Below, in pieces: positions 22,438-34,718 of a DNA stretch of 64,000 bases. Made by a program: the position numbers and the translations under genes. The notes beneath the pieces were generated by a model, which worked only from the letters and a program-made list of their open reading frames with translations, ran no database searches and was not told where the DNA came from. Each line of letters begins with the position of its first letter. The first letter of the stretch is position 1. The DNA comes from Schistocerca nitens (Eukaryota > Arthropoda > Insecta > Orthoptera > Acrididae), in NCBI RefSeq assembly GCF_023898315.1, contig NC_064614.1:115103501-115167500 (forward strand). Direction: 5' to 3'.

Positions 22438-23479
22438 AAGCCGTGTACTTTCTGCAGTCCGGATGGAGTTGAATTTGCCAAAATCCCGATTTCAAATCTA
22501 ATGTGGAATAAATAGCAGTACCATGAAATTTCTGTAGAAGTTCTTCTAGTGTCTGTGGGCGATCTGTTTCATTAATAATAATGTCGTTGATGTGACACGA
22601 ATCAAGTACGAGGCGAAGTGAACCATCCTTTTTCTTAACAATATAGAGTGGGTTTATGTACGGACTAACTGCCAGTTCAATAATTCCTTGGTCAAGCATA
22701 GCTTGCAATTCTTTCTTAACTTGTTCTCTGTAAATATACGGAATGGGATAATGTTTCGCTTTAAATGTGTCGTGCTGTTTAACCTGAAATTCATACATAA
22801 AACCGGACATAGTACCAGGAACGTTGTCAAAAACTGGAGCTTCCTGTAAAAGAATTTTGCGTAGTTGCGTGCTTTCGTCGTCTGTATTTGCACTGCTCTG
22901 TTTAACTTTAGCAGAAATCATTTGCATAACGTCATAGTCAGCTTCGTCTGGAGTATTATAGTTGTGTACGTACGTATCTGTGAACAATGTGGAATGACAG
23001 TCTATGTCACGTGATGCAGAAATGACCTCTGTTCGATTAATTGCCTGTTCATCTGCAGATAAAGCGTGCTGAAATTCTAACGCCAGTTGTACATTTTCAT
23101 CCTTTAACATTAAATAGGAATTTTGAAAGTCAATAACTGCGTCGTGTTGTACCAAAAAACTCGTACCTAAAATAACGTCTGTTGTCAATAAGGGAACAAT
23201 CCAAAAATTTGAGTGGAACGTATGACCTGCAATACAAAATGATAAGTGCGTCTGTAATTTTACATCTACTCCTTTACCAGATACTGCTACTTTTACTTTA
23301 GTTTTGCCTAATGGTAACGTAGGATAAATATTCTCTTTGTTGCATTCGTTGAAGGTTTCTTCATTTATAACTGACATAGGTGATCCAGAATCGATTACTG
23401 CTGAAAATTTGGATGATCCAATCTTTACTTCAATGACAGGGTGTGAAATGGTTTTTTGAATTACCGGTCTTTCCTGCAA
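22406..23479 (-). pseudogene. E3 aspartic protease and N-terminal RT
   Basis: 'SAVIDSGSPMSVI' is the protease active site near residue 30, with the flap region and 'DVILGTSFL' behind it. RT begins near residue 240: 'YPIPYIYREQVKKELQAML', 'SPYINPLYIVKKKDGS', 'YSTLDLKSGFWQI' (first catalytic D). The frame is lost after 'KYTAFVCFGD'. Confidence 0.87.
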
Positions 23480-23587
23480 AAGAGTGTCTCGGATGTCGTC
23501 AAAAGTAATAACATTTTCGTGAACAAGATTCTGCGTGTCAAAAGTATTGCTTGCGTTGCTGGAAGATGCAATCTGTACTGTATCTAG

Positions 23588-26569
23588 TCAAATTCTATCT
23601 GACGCGCTATTATTTGCAGGAGGATGCTGTGGCATTTCCACTATTTGTACGGTTCTGTTATTTCTTCCTGACGTATTACGTTCGGGATGATATCTACTGT
23701 CTGGTTCATTCATGATAATCTGTTGTTGCGGATGATTTTGTTGCTGGTAAGACCGACTGTTATTAAACGTACGCTGAAAATTGTGCTCATTATTTTTACG
23801 TCTGTCATGATAGTCGTTGCTATATGGCGCGTTGCGATAGGAATTGAAATGATGTGTTTTCTGTACGTAGTTATTTCCTTGTTGCGGTGCGTTACTATTT
23901 GGTGGAGCCGACGCTATGCGTGTAGGCGACGAAACATTAAAGCTTGGTTGACATTGCAGACTACATTGTTGGTTAGGTATGCTAACCGGCTGGTTTTGAT
24001 GCTGTTGTTGAGAAAAACCTCTATTGTTACCAAAATATGGCTCCTGTTGCTGATAATTTTGACGATACTGATAATTAAAATTTTGTCTGTTATTAAAGTT
24101 CTGGTGGTTGTCGTTCCTGGACCGTCTATTACCTTTGCTATTGAAATAGTGTGACTGATCATAATTACTATATGTTGGTTGACCTTGGTTATGGTGTGAA
24201 AAATTTTTGTTTATGAAGGAATAATCTGATTGCTGAACTTCCAAAAGCTGTAACAGATCTCTAAATGCCGAAATATTTTCTTTCTGCTGTCCTGTTAAAA
24301 GTGATACTCTTAATGATCGTGGTAGTTTAGAAATACATAATCGGATAAGTGCAAATTCATTGTATGGCTCACTTAAGTATTGGTTTTGTTGGACCATGTG
24401 TTCAAAAAATTGCGTGACAGTGGGAAAATTTGAGTTCTCATAATTCGATAAACTAATTAGTTGACCCTTGATTCCGCGCTGTGTCGTCTTCGACCAATAC
24501 GCTGACAGAAAAGTATTCTGAAATTCTTCTACCGAATAACATTGTCTCGCGATCGGTCTCATACGAGTTGCCGGTTCGCCTTCCAAAAAACTGCAAATAA
24601 ATTCAAGTTTATGTGTTACGGGCCAAGTCGGTGGAAAAGCAAAGCTATATTGTATCCAATCCAATGGGTGAATCTGTGTTCTGTCATTTTTAAATACTTT
24701 AAATTTTCTCACGGATATAAAATGCTTGTAATCAAAATTATCGTCTCTGTATGTCTGAACAGGTTCAGGATTGTATGAGAATCTATTTGTCTGTGACTGT
24801 TCGGAATCTAAGTCACGTACTCTCTGTAAATTACCCAAATTATACTGGCTGTGTGAGTCTGACAAATGTTCGGAAAGTGGCGTATGCTGTGATGTGTTAA
24901 AGGCTGAAATATTTTTCATCTCCGTCACTTCGTGCTATAAAGATGACAATTTTCTACGTAATGTATTATTGGACGAACCTATCTCACTGATTGTCTGCTG
25001 AAAAATTTTGGAATTCGGGTGTTTGATTAAACGAAACTGGTGACGTATCGTCTGATTTGGTATCAATATTACTTTCGATAACGTCAATACGACTGGCCAA
25101 TTCATCATGTTTTTCAGTCAGTATTTTTACCTGGTCATCGTTTTTATTATCACAAGCATTAATTTGTTTTTGTATTTTACGTGTGGTTTCGTTCAATTTT
25201 TTAACGTCTGCTTTGATGGCATCGGGATCCTGTATTAGTTCTAATTGTTCAAGTCTGTCGGTCACTGTCTGAAAGTCTACTGTGTGTGTCTGTTTTTGCT
25301 TTAAAATCGGAGATTTCATCATGCAATTCGGTGTTCAACTGTTTGATAGCATTAATTTCGTCTGATACTGTAGCAATATTGTTGTCTACGTATGTTTTCG
25401 CTTTCGTAAACAATTTACGCTTATCTTCCTGTCTCTGTGCAGTAATTGTTTCCATTACTTGTCGCTTTACTTTATTCTGTTCCTGTTTACGGTAACGCGT
25501 TTCACTGTTTTGTAGGTGGTGATTGAAGCGTTCGTCAATTTGGCTGTTCTGTTGGTCAAATTTCGCGTCTACTTTCGCATCCAGTGTGCGTGAAAGTTCT
25601 GCTGACATTAATTTAAACTCCTCGCGTAACTGTGTTGTGTTTTCAGAGCTATGTTTAGCGACTGCACTAATTTCGTGTCTAAGTGATTCTGTTGTGGCTG
25701 CTTGTGTATTACTTAATTCTTGTGCAACATATCTAATTTCTTCACTACTTTTACTAGCACAAGCCTTAATTTCTTCACGTAATTGTTCTTTAGTATCATG
25801 ACATTGCGCGGCAACGGCTGCAGTCTGTTCACTCAGTTGTTTGTTCTGTTCATTTAGGTGGTCGTGTTTTTCATTCAACTGTTTGAAATTTTCATTAAGG
25901 TTGTCTTGTTTTTCATTCAACTGTTTGAAATCTTCATTAAGGTTGTCTTGTTTTTCATTCAAATGTTTGAAATTGTCATTAATTTGATGTTTGAAAGTTT
26001 CACTAAGTTGTTGTTTGAGATTATCATTATTTTTTTTTGTTTGATTCATGAAGATGTAGCAATAATGTCATAACTTGATCCATGCCAATATTGCCTACTC
26101 TATTCTCTGTGCTGTGTAATGGCGTACCTGCAATTGTCACGTTTTGTGTAACCATTCGGTCATTTTCTGATTCTTGAAAAGGTTCGCCAATTGGATGTGC
26201 ACTGTTAGTCACTATACCGGAATCAAATAAATCTGACGTATTCTGATTACACTGTTTATATTCGTTAGAAAAATTTGTCTGTTCGTTACGTAAATTTTGC
26301 AAACTGGGTGTGTCAAACTGAGCAGCGTTCATTGTAATGGAACGTGCCGCGCCATCAATTGTCGTTAAATTAACAGAGGACACAATTGAATTTGTTTGTT
26401 CATCATTACCATTAAAATCATTACTAGTGGTCGGTACGCACTGATTGTCTGTAATTAGGGGATCATCATTATTACACTGAATGTCGCAAGTATTATCGGT
26501 CAAATTATTCGAGTCGACTATTTCACTCATTGCACATCGCGATGTACTGTTAACAGTTTTTCGCGGCAT
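23588..26569 (-). pseudogene. gag: E3 Gag, split into four frames
   Basis: Four consecutive open stretches: 26569-26027 (N-terminus, polar, starts MPRKTVNST), 26049-25249 and 25322-24984 (long coiled coil), and 24928-23588 (capsid-like core and N/Q-rich tail). The first switch is at a run of nine A (about 26028-26036): both frames overlap there and continue sensibly, so it is slippage or a one-base indel. The core 'IHPLDWIQYSFAFPPTWP' shares the I-H-P motif with E1 and E2 Gag. The tail is full of N, Q, Y and R without zinc knuckles. Confidence 0.75.
25865..25990 (-). repeat. 42-bp coding tandem repeat in E3 gag
   Basis: Three units of 42 bp start at 25865, 25907 and 25949. Each encodes 14 residues of the form NEKQDNLNENFKQL, that is, two heptads of a coiled coil. 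Confidence 0.85.
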
Positions 26570-26779
26570 TTTTACACAAATCTAAATTAAGCACAAAATG
26601 AAACAAAGACGAAGCAAAAAATGAAACAAACACAATTACAACAAAGAGCAATAAATTGCCGATGATCTGTGAAAGAAAGATTGACAAATTAGTAAATGCA
26701 TTGCGCCAGATGCAAACTACATTTAAGTAAATAAGAGCAGATATATGACTACTTCTCAGAGATTCACAAAGAAATACGA

Positions 26780-26798
26780 TCCTGGCCGGATGTCGCCA
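26780..26798 (-). promoter_or_regulatory. E3 primer-binding site, tRNA-Arg-like
   Basis: On the minus strand TGGCGACATCCGGCCAGGA starts two bases from the LTR. It resembles the complement of the 3' end of animal tRNA-Arg, with an imperfect match; the tRNA identity is inference. Confidence 0.6.
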
Positions 26799-26800
26799 AG

Positions 26801-27484
26801 TGTAACCTCCCCACAAAATTTAATAAAATTGAAATTAAAAAATATATAATTATTATGGATAGCGATTCTCATTTTTGTGTAAGGTCAGAACAAAACGGGT
26901 TCCCATTTAATGTACACACTAAATTCTTTTTTCATTTAATGTAAGATCGAAACAGAAAAATTCCTAAGCCTCACAATAAAAAAATAAATTCAGTAACCTG
27001 GTAAAATTTGGACGACAGCAGTGCTGCGTCATGGCCCTGTAAGATCATTCTGAATAAAAGGAAAAATTCTTACCTCAATAAAAACGGCGAATATATCTGC
27101 TCTTACTTAACATTTTTCCGGCACAGCTCCGTGCAATGCTGGCTTATACATTTGTGATTTGTGAAAGGAAGCAACTGATTTTTTTGAGATGAATACTTTT
27201 TTTAAAAAAATACTTTACATTACCAAAATTATTATTACGACATTTTAAAAACATTTGGATGACAGTTCAGATACATTACTAGATATGCGAGACGCCGCTT
27301 CTTTACCTTATACAACAATACTCCATCTTCAGATTCCCGACCAGAGCAGACTGCAGACAAGCACAGACCACCTCAGACACGCGACTCGCCACAACTAACT
27401 GCTACAGTTACACACTTCGTACTGCAGTCAACACTACTCTCTGGTCAGCGATTCTCATATCGCAGACAGCGCATACCTCTTACA
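26801..27484 (-). repeat. E3 5' LTR, 684 bp
   Basis: Same TGTAACCTCC...CTCTTACA ends as the copy at 15191-15870, with small indels. Confidence 0.92.
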
Positions 27485-27488
27485 ACGT
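27485..27488. repeat. E3 target-site duplication, right (ACGT)
   Basis: ACGT directly after the CTCTTACA end of the LTR. The 59 bases from here to 27547 are E2 sequence before its 3' LTR. Confidence 0.85.
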
Positions 27489-27547
27489 GCACTGATAAAA
27501 AAAATATACAATAGATAAACTAATTTGTTTCTCAGCCCAAGGGGCAT

Positions 27548-28847
27548 TGTAACATCCACGAGATTAATTTTAGATACAGTGCGACGAGAGGAAGTTATGC
27601 CTCCAACAGTTATAAACATTATCTCTTCGACATATGAAAAAATAGTGAAAACGATGATAAATATTAATTATTTATATAATATTCTATGATGTAATTGGAC
27701 ATATCGATGTGTATCATACAAAGATAATGATAATTGTAAATTCCTTTTATGCTCTGCGTTTGTCTTCCTTTGTTATTACCTTTTGTTGGTTGGCTTTTGT
27801 AGGTGGCGGACGCATATCAAACTGAGGTCTGTTGAGAAATTGTAATTATTTGTTAATTATTACTTGAGAATAGAGTTCATTATTATTATAAATATGAATG
27901 AATAATTATTTGTAACTTTAATTCCTCTCTCAGTAAGCATTATCTTTGTTAATTATTTCTCGTGATGACTGGGTGTTGTGTGCTGTCCTTAGGTTAGTTA
28001 GGCTTAAGTAGTTCTAAGTTCTAGGAGACTGATGACCATAGATGTTAAGTCCCATAGTGCTCAGAGCCATTTGTTAATTATTTCTGTCCGCTGCAAGGAG
28101 CGCAGCCATTGATGATAGCGAGTTGTATCGCGTTTTTGTCTGTGTTTTCCTCAGAAACAAATCAAATGTTTGCTTGATGAAGTCTAAATAGTGCATAATA
28201 CGATAGTAGAGTTTATAGAGTTTAATAAGCATTTCAAATACTTACTTATTTGGTCTAGCAATAGAAAGTCTTTATCAATTGTCTGCCGCCATCTTAACAA
28301 TTATCTCAGGGGCAAATTCTAATTAAGCAACTCTGCAGATATAAATGCCGAAGGTAATACAAATGTGTAAAAATAAATGTGCACCGGTGGTCCCGAACTC
28401 ATTTTAATGAAAATAATTCGGATCAGATTGGTTCTTTAATAACAGTGCTCATGGCACGATCGTTATAACAAACTTTTCTATCTGATATATGGAGCCGAAA
28501 TTAATTACGCACAAGTTGCGAAGAATATTGTTTCAGGTAACATACGTCAGTGTTGAGCACTGCTGATATTCGGTGGTTTTAATGATCATTTTGCTGATGA
28601 TAACTGCTTCCATCATAATCAATAGTTGTATAGAATCTGTTGTATGAACTGTGATTTAGCGACACTTACACAACTTACAGACAACACTTTAACACGACGT
28701 TAACTTGGAGTTCATTAGCAACTTGACCAAATCTTTATCCGGGAAAAAAATTATTTAGTAATCACTCAATTTAATAAAAAAAGATTATCATTTTCATTTC
28801 CAAATTAGTTAAATACCAAACCACTGAATAAAACAGCGAACGCCACA
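27548..28847 (+). repeat. E2 3' LTR, 1300 bp
   Basis: TGTAACATCC...CGCCACA. The last 550 bases match the E2 5' LTR fragment at 6453-7008. AAGGGGCAT precedes it as a weak purine tract. A SINE is inserted at 27961-28070. The 5' boundary is inferred from the TG end. Confidence 0.8.
27961..28070 (+). mobile_element. 5'-truncated SINE in E2 3' LTR
   Basis: Tail half of the SINE family seen at 5428 and 55279, without a tRNA head. Perfect 15-bp target duplication TTGTTAATTATTTCT at 27946-27960 and 28071-28085. Confidence 0.9.
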
Positions 28848-29805
28848 GAGAGATTCAGATCCTCGAAAGAGGAGATACGAATTGGAATTACAATCCAGCA
28901 CAAAATTTTTCAACGTCTCTAGTCCAATCAAGTACGAGTAAAATAAGAGCCCTGTTCCTTTAAATGGCAATCGGTTCATCAAATAAAATAAAATTTTCTG
29001 ATGTAAGTAAGTTTACTGGCGACTGTATTTCTGTTTACCATGACTTCCGCCTTGCCATTTCCCGACGTAAACCGGCTCTCCCCAGTTGGTAATGAAGGAA
29101 CGTGATGTTTAATGCGGTTTCTGGATTATAACGTCTTTCTCTTGAGGTTACCAAAGGTAAAGTAAATCTGTTTGTGCCTCTTAAAATTAAACACCTGTAC
29201 CCACGCATTGCCCCTGTGATAGTTCGTTCCACCAGACCATTTTGGCCACATTTCCCAGCCCCAGGAGTGTGCTCTAACGGATGATCTGCTTAGCTTACGA
29301 AATTAGTCACGGTTGAAAACATGCGAGTCTATTAAATGTTTAAGTAGAAGCAAGCTTCTGACGCGGGGATTATGCTATTCTTATGTCAACAGGATGTAAA
29401 CCCTCTTCTAGGCATCATAGCCTCGATGTGAGGCCATTTTGAAATATTCACTAATTCAGCAAATTTCTTAGTTCGAGAAAACCCACTGTGAAGTGTGAAG
29501 TTACCGGATAATTCGATTAATACCGTCATTATTACTATTATTTTCTTCATACTGCTGCTGAAACACTTGTGCTTGAAGATCATTTAAGGCCTTTTAGTCA
29601 TTATAGAAGTATTTGCCTGTCTACGGAATCCTTTTCATGTTAATATCAAACATCAGAAATTACTTGTAGATTACATTAAAACTGAAGTAATTCATGAAGA
29701 CTTTACTTGATAACAAAAACGCGCTGCCTTTCTTCATTTACTTTCGCCTAGAAATGGCTGTCGAATACTGTCAAACCAAAAGCCAAGGAATCTTACTGCC
29801 TTCCC
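28848..29805. repeat. unit B1: diverged direct copy of 30891-31800
   Basis: Begins GAGAGATTCAGATCCTCG right after the E2 LTR and parallels 30893 onward to about 29800. It differs from the second copy by several percent and lacks deletions present there. E2 inserted into this unit. No partner exists beyond the right arm at 40530. Confidence 0.85.
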
Positions 29806-29983
29806 AATACTCAGAACTGACTGCAAACTAAGCATCATAAAACAGTAACTCTCATTGTTGTTTTTATATTTCTTTCGTAAGTGTACTCAAAACTAAGAAA
29901 CTCATTGACGGACGTTTTCGTGCCTCGCCGATAGTCGAGCACAACAAACAAATAAAAATAATATGTATGTGTGTATGTGTGTA

Positions 29984-30040
<57 letters not shown>

Positions 30041-33000
30041 CAGAGAGAAATAAAAAAGAATGAGAGAGTAAAAAAATTGTTGTAATGAAATTGAATCATG
30101 GTACGTAAAGAAATCTTTCATTAAAATGACACGTTCCACATCATTACGAAATGTCGTATTCATGATCTATGGAACAAGTACTAATCTAATCAAATCTAAT
30201 GTAATTTAGTCATATCATATTGCTGACTAGCCATGAAGAGGCATGAATTACCGAAATTTTTGCCAATATCAGTAATCAAATCTGAACTTGAAAATAAAAG
30301 CCGACAGTTTTTGTAATAAACCGGGACTCCTATCAAGACCCTTTCGCCCTTGTTAACTAACCACAAAAGATGTCTGATATAACTCCATTCAGAAGTAACA
30401 AAGTATGCTTGCATTTAAGGATGAAGCGCATGATGTGAAGTTCTGTGAGGGAGATACGAACCCAACACGTAATTGGATTGTTAACGAAGTAAAATCAAAT
30501 GTTACATATCGGTTTTTCTTACCAGCTGCTAGGTGTTTGAATCTAAAGTAAGGATACAAATTTTTGTGCCTGAGCGACAATCGCACCGCGCACCTACCGT
30601 CCTTCTTTATCATCCACGAATATAGCTTAAGTATCAATTGCTTATTCACCAACAGTAATATGTGTGCGTGTTTGACCAGAAATAACGACACTTATTGCAA
30701 TTGTTGGCAACACATGAACAGACATTAAAAATGCACATTGATTTTCAGTAGCGGGCCGGTGTGCACGTGATAGGGCTTGAAATGAAATTATGAATATTTT
30801 TGTACTGGATCAGGATTCGGACCCACATACTTACCTTTGGAGGATTGCAATCTTGGGAAAAGGAACGAAATGATTGAACTATACTGTTCCGAGAGATTCA
30901 GATCCTCGAAAGAGGAGATACGAAATCGAATTACAGTCCAGCACGAAACTTTTCAACGTCTCTAGTTCAATCAAGTACGAGTAATATAAGAGCCCTGTTC
31001 CTTTAAATGGCAATCGGTTCATCAAATAAAATAAAATTTTCTAATGTAAGTAAGTTTACTGGCGACTGTATTCCTGTTTACCATGACTTCCGCCTATGTC
31101 ATTTCCCAACGTAAACCGGCTCTCCCCAGTTGGTAATGAAGGAACGTGATGTTTAATGCGGATTCTGGATTATAACGTCTTCCTCTTGAGGTTACCAGAC
31201 GTAAAGTAAATCTGTTTGTGCCTCTTAAAAGTAAATGCATGAACCCACGCATTGCACCTGTGATAGATTTTGGCCACATTTCCCAGCCCCAGGAGTGTGC
31301 TCTAACGGATGATCCGCTTAGCTTACGAAATTAGTCACGGTGGAAACCATTCGAGTCTACTGACGCGAAGATTATGCTATTCTCATGTCAGCAGGATGTA
31401 AAGACTCTTCTAGGCATCATAGCCTCGATGTGAAGCCATTTTGAAATTTTCACTAATTCAGCAAATTTCTTAGTTCGAGAAAATCCACTGTGAAGTGTGA
31501 AGTTACCGGATAATTCGATTAATACCGTCATTATTAGTATTATTTTCTTCATACCGCTGCTGAAACACATATGCTTGAAGATCATTTAAGGCCTTTTGGT
31601 CATTATAGAAGTAGTTGCCTGTCTACGGAATCCTTTTCATGTTAATATCAAACATCAGAAATTACTTGTAGATTACATTAAAACTGAAATAATTGATGAA
31701 GACTTTACTTGATAACAAAAACGCGCTGCCTTTCTTCATTTACTTGCGCCTAGAAATGGCTGTCGAATACTGCAAAACCAAAATCCAAGAGATCTACTGC
31801 ATTCGCATATACGTCGCTATCAATTCTCCCACGTGATTTGGTCGACGTTACCTGCTGAAAAACACGCATCCGACTCATTGACCTAACACTTAGTCGCTGA
31901 CCTTAAATTCTAGCTCAGAGTGACACCAGTATAAGTAACCTAATGTAGCGAAGTCTGTTTGCCAGTGCACTTTCTCACCGGAAAATATGCAATTCATCAT
32001 TGGGCTCCATTACTAAACTGTAACAGTAATTTCTGTGTGTATGAAATACATACGGCTTTTAGAATTTACTGGTGCTCTCTCTTCCACTTCTGTATACAAT
32101 ATGCCTGACCTAAACGTGCCTTTTATCATTACAGGCCCTGGGCAGTGCAACATCATACTGACAACAGTAATGTGCTTATACTGTCAACCTCACTGTTCGT
32201 TTTTGCTGATTTTGTAATCTTTTAAACAAAACATGACCTTCCAGTGGGGGACATTCCGTCCCCGTTTATCTTCTGTGAAATTTGTCAGTAACCATTTTGC
32301 CTTCCAACCAGCGAAATGCGGCAGAGTGCGGTTAGTAAACGATTCACAAACCACGATTTATTGCCGTTAAGACGATTTCTTTAAACATTGTCGTAGCTGA
32401 AAGAATTTAGTTTCGTCTTAAATCGTCTTATGCAGCAACGTTCACAGATATCTCAAATAGGAAAAGCTCTTTATCCACGTACGAAGGTCGTAAAACAAAC
32501 TTCCCACAGTTGGTGTCAGGTTGCTCTTTTCGTCTGACAGCACTGTGTAAATATTTTTTCTGAGGTATCACAAGTAGTGTTCCTGTAGCTGTGGGAATCA
32601 TTGTTTGAAAACGAGATTAGCACCAATGGGTACAGTACTGCTAAATATTCAAAATGATTATCAATCTAAGTCTGAGTTCATCCACAAACTAGGGTGTATT
32701 TATAATATTGAAGCTAGACTGTGTATCCTTGTCTTCCTTGAGTGGGCATTGGTTGGCATTTACAAACACAAATACAATACTATGAATATTTCGAACGCTG
32801 TAGTTAACGTTGCTCTCATAAACTAAATTTGTTGTTTTAATTCTTCTGGGTCTTCAGTGTGCAATATGTGTTGTAGATACAGTCTTAGACAAAAAAATTG
32901 ACCGCCAAGTCGTTCACATAAGGTGGACAACACAGTTTGTGCTTCCCTCAGAATTCTATGTCCGGCAATATTCTCGATCTGGCAACATTGTATACTGCGG

Positions 33001-33536
33001 AACTTCCCGGAGGAAGACTTGACTGCAGTCTGATTACATCACTCTTCACTACAAACTTAGTCTTGAGGTAAAACGCGAGACTAGCTAATACGACGTCTGG
33101 CAACCGAAAGCACACGTCGACAAAATTTTTATCGTCCCTTTCCTCTTTGTACTGAAGCTATGATTGTATTTCAAGCGAATCTACAAAATATTTCGCTTTC
33201 TATCACATTTGTAATAACAGTTTGGTTCAACAATATTTTAGAGAGAGATTTCTTGGCCGACCGCCTGCCTCTGTACATCGCATGCGTTTGAGTTCTCTGG
33301 GACCCCTTTGCTGCCTAGCAGCGGGGGCTGAGGCACTGTGCTGCCTCGCCTTCTGCCAGCAACATCTGCTTCACTCTCCCTGTCAAAGGTGTAAAATGCT
33401 TTAATATTGTTGAGTGGTGACCCATAAAATCTGTCTAGGATTTATGTTTCCCACTTGATAGCAACGGATGCACAAAACCGTTTTTATTTGGTGAGTATTT
33501 TATTACACTAGTATGCAATACATCAATGTGGCACAG
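29806..33536 (+). repeat. left arm of a 3.7 kb inverted repeat
   Basis: Reverse complement of 36825-40530, with scattered single-base differences and a few indels. Short open stretches at 32605-32826 and 32035-32217 are identical in translation to those on the opposite strand at 37729-37508 and 38299-38117; the one at 30691-30389 differs at two of 100 residues. None resembles a known protein. The arm contains a (GT)n(GA)n tract and a copy of unit B (30891-31800) with about 18 bp missing near 31265 that the right arm retains. Confidence 0.95.
29967..30048. repeat. (GT)n(GA)n microsatellite
   Basis: Interrupted GT/GTAT repeats followed by GA/CAGA repeats. The mirror copy at 40302-40370 is a purer CT then CA tract. 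Confidence 0.9.
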
Positions 33537-33538
33537 TT

Positions 33539-33710
33539 TAAATAGTTGGGTATTATTGCCTGCATCACCGGCATCCCATTGTCGTCTTCTCTCTTGAGAT
33601 TTTCATATTACTCTGAACACAAGATGCTGAGATAAATGTGTATATTCTTCGTGATGAAATATCCGACATTTCATTCATCCTGATCCATTCGTTATGTGCA
33701 TTGGCAGCAA
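33539..33710 (+). repeat. inner inverted repeat, left
   Basis: About 170 bp starting at the inner edge of the left arm; reverse complement of 35053-35222 at roughly 85-90% by eye. A short peptide reading is conserved between copies ('RIYTFISASCVQ'). Confidence 0.8.
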
Positions 33711-33946
33711 TGTTTGTTGATGTGAAAAATGCCGAATTGCCCTGTGATCCGAAAGCCACGATAAACTGTATGTTCCTCTATTAACTTGCTAGATAAGTCA
33801 ACTCAAAGGTCGGAGGGAACCAATGGTATATCACCTCCAACAAGACCGTGCCTATTAAAGGACTGTGGTGTTCAATCTTCCGACTGATGCCTGCTTTACT
33901 TTACTATGGGTTCTGAAGTTAATGATCTTTTGGGTTATTAACATTT

Positions 33947-34360
33947 TTGAGTTTTCATGCTGTAGCTTTGGTACCAGTAAACATAAGTAACCGGACGAGC
34001 ACTCTCACCATTCGAGTTGCCAAATTGGTAGACGACGATGCTGAAAACCCCAGTTACAATCTTGGTCATGGCTATGTTTCAGTTGAATACCTCTATGTAC
34101 CTTTCTGTGTATTTCAAGATACACTTCTATGCACTTTGTACGTATCCAAATTGATATCTGATATAGCTGTATTTGGCAACATGAATCAGATGTTTTCCGA
34201 GCAGTATATTGGACAACACGTCAGTGCAACGAGATTTCGTGTGTGTGTTGTGCATGGTGCAAGAAATATTTGTGTTTTGCTTGCTTCTGTGATAGGTTTC
34301 ACCCCACTGAATGCGAGCAAGCTCACGAATAGACTGTCAATAATTGGAATAACGAAATAA
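33947..34360 (+). other. unassigned open stretch, 137 codons
   Basis: Begins MSFHAVALVP and contains hydrophobic runs, for example 'ICVLLASVIGF'. I do not recognise it. Codon use and context do not show that it is expressed; it is simply the longest open stretch in the spacer. Confidence 0.2.
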
Positions 34361-34718
34361 TGCACTGAAAAGGTGTATTTCTCCATCATGTATCTCGATG
34401 AAAATAACTCTAAATATATTATATTCCTACTAGCTTATTACTCGCGCTTCTCGATGCCTTCCTCAGAAAATAAAAATAAAAATAAAAAGAAAGAGAGAGA
34501 CAGAGAGAGAAAACAGAAATGTATTTCAAAGATCAGCTCAGTGACGCCATGTTCGTCTCGTGATGTGAAGGAAGGATAGTTGATAGGTAATATCTCGTTG
34601 TATTAACGATATGCAAACAACCAGAACAGAATTCAGTAACAAAGAGGTAAGAACACCCATGCAGTGCGACAGTTAAACACTCTACCTTTCTTGGCTATTT
34701 TGTTAATCGTTAACAATT

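Larger units (their letters stand above)
15191..27484 (-). mobile_element. E3: complete Ty3/gypsy-like LTR retrotransposon, 12.3 kb
   Basis: Two LTRs (680 and 684 bp) in the same orientation, TG...CA ends, and a perfect 4-bp target duplication ACGT (15187-15190 and 27485-27488). Internal order on the minus strand: Arg-like primer site, Gag, protease-RT, RNase H, integrase, then an unusually long 3' noncoding region. About 1.55 kb is a later mariner-type insertion, so native length is about 10.7 kb. Pol and Gag are frameshifted. LTRs differ by scattered substitutions and short indels, so the insertion is not brand new. Confidence 0.93.
6453..28847 (+). mobile_element. E2: Ty3/gypsy-like LTR retrotransposon, host of nested insertions
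   Basis: The 3' part of an LTR (6453-7008), a tRNA-Lys-type primer site, gag, protease, a stub of pol, 3' noncoding sequence and a complete 3' LTR (27548-28847). E1 interrupts its 5' LTR, an RTE LINE interrupts gag, and E3 interrupts the 3' noncoding region. Most of pol is missing: coding similarity stops near 13230 at the start of RT and resumes nowhere. The copy is old and dead. After 28847 the sequence matches the interior of a nearby repeat (30893 onward), which marks the insertion point. Confidence 0.8.
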
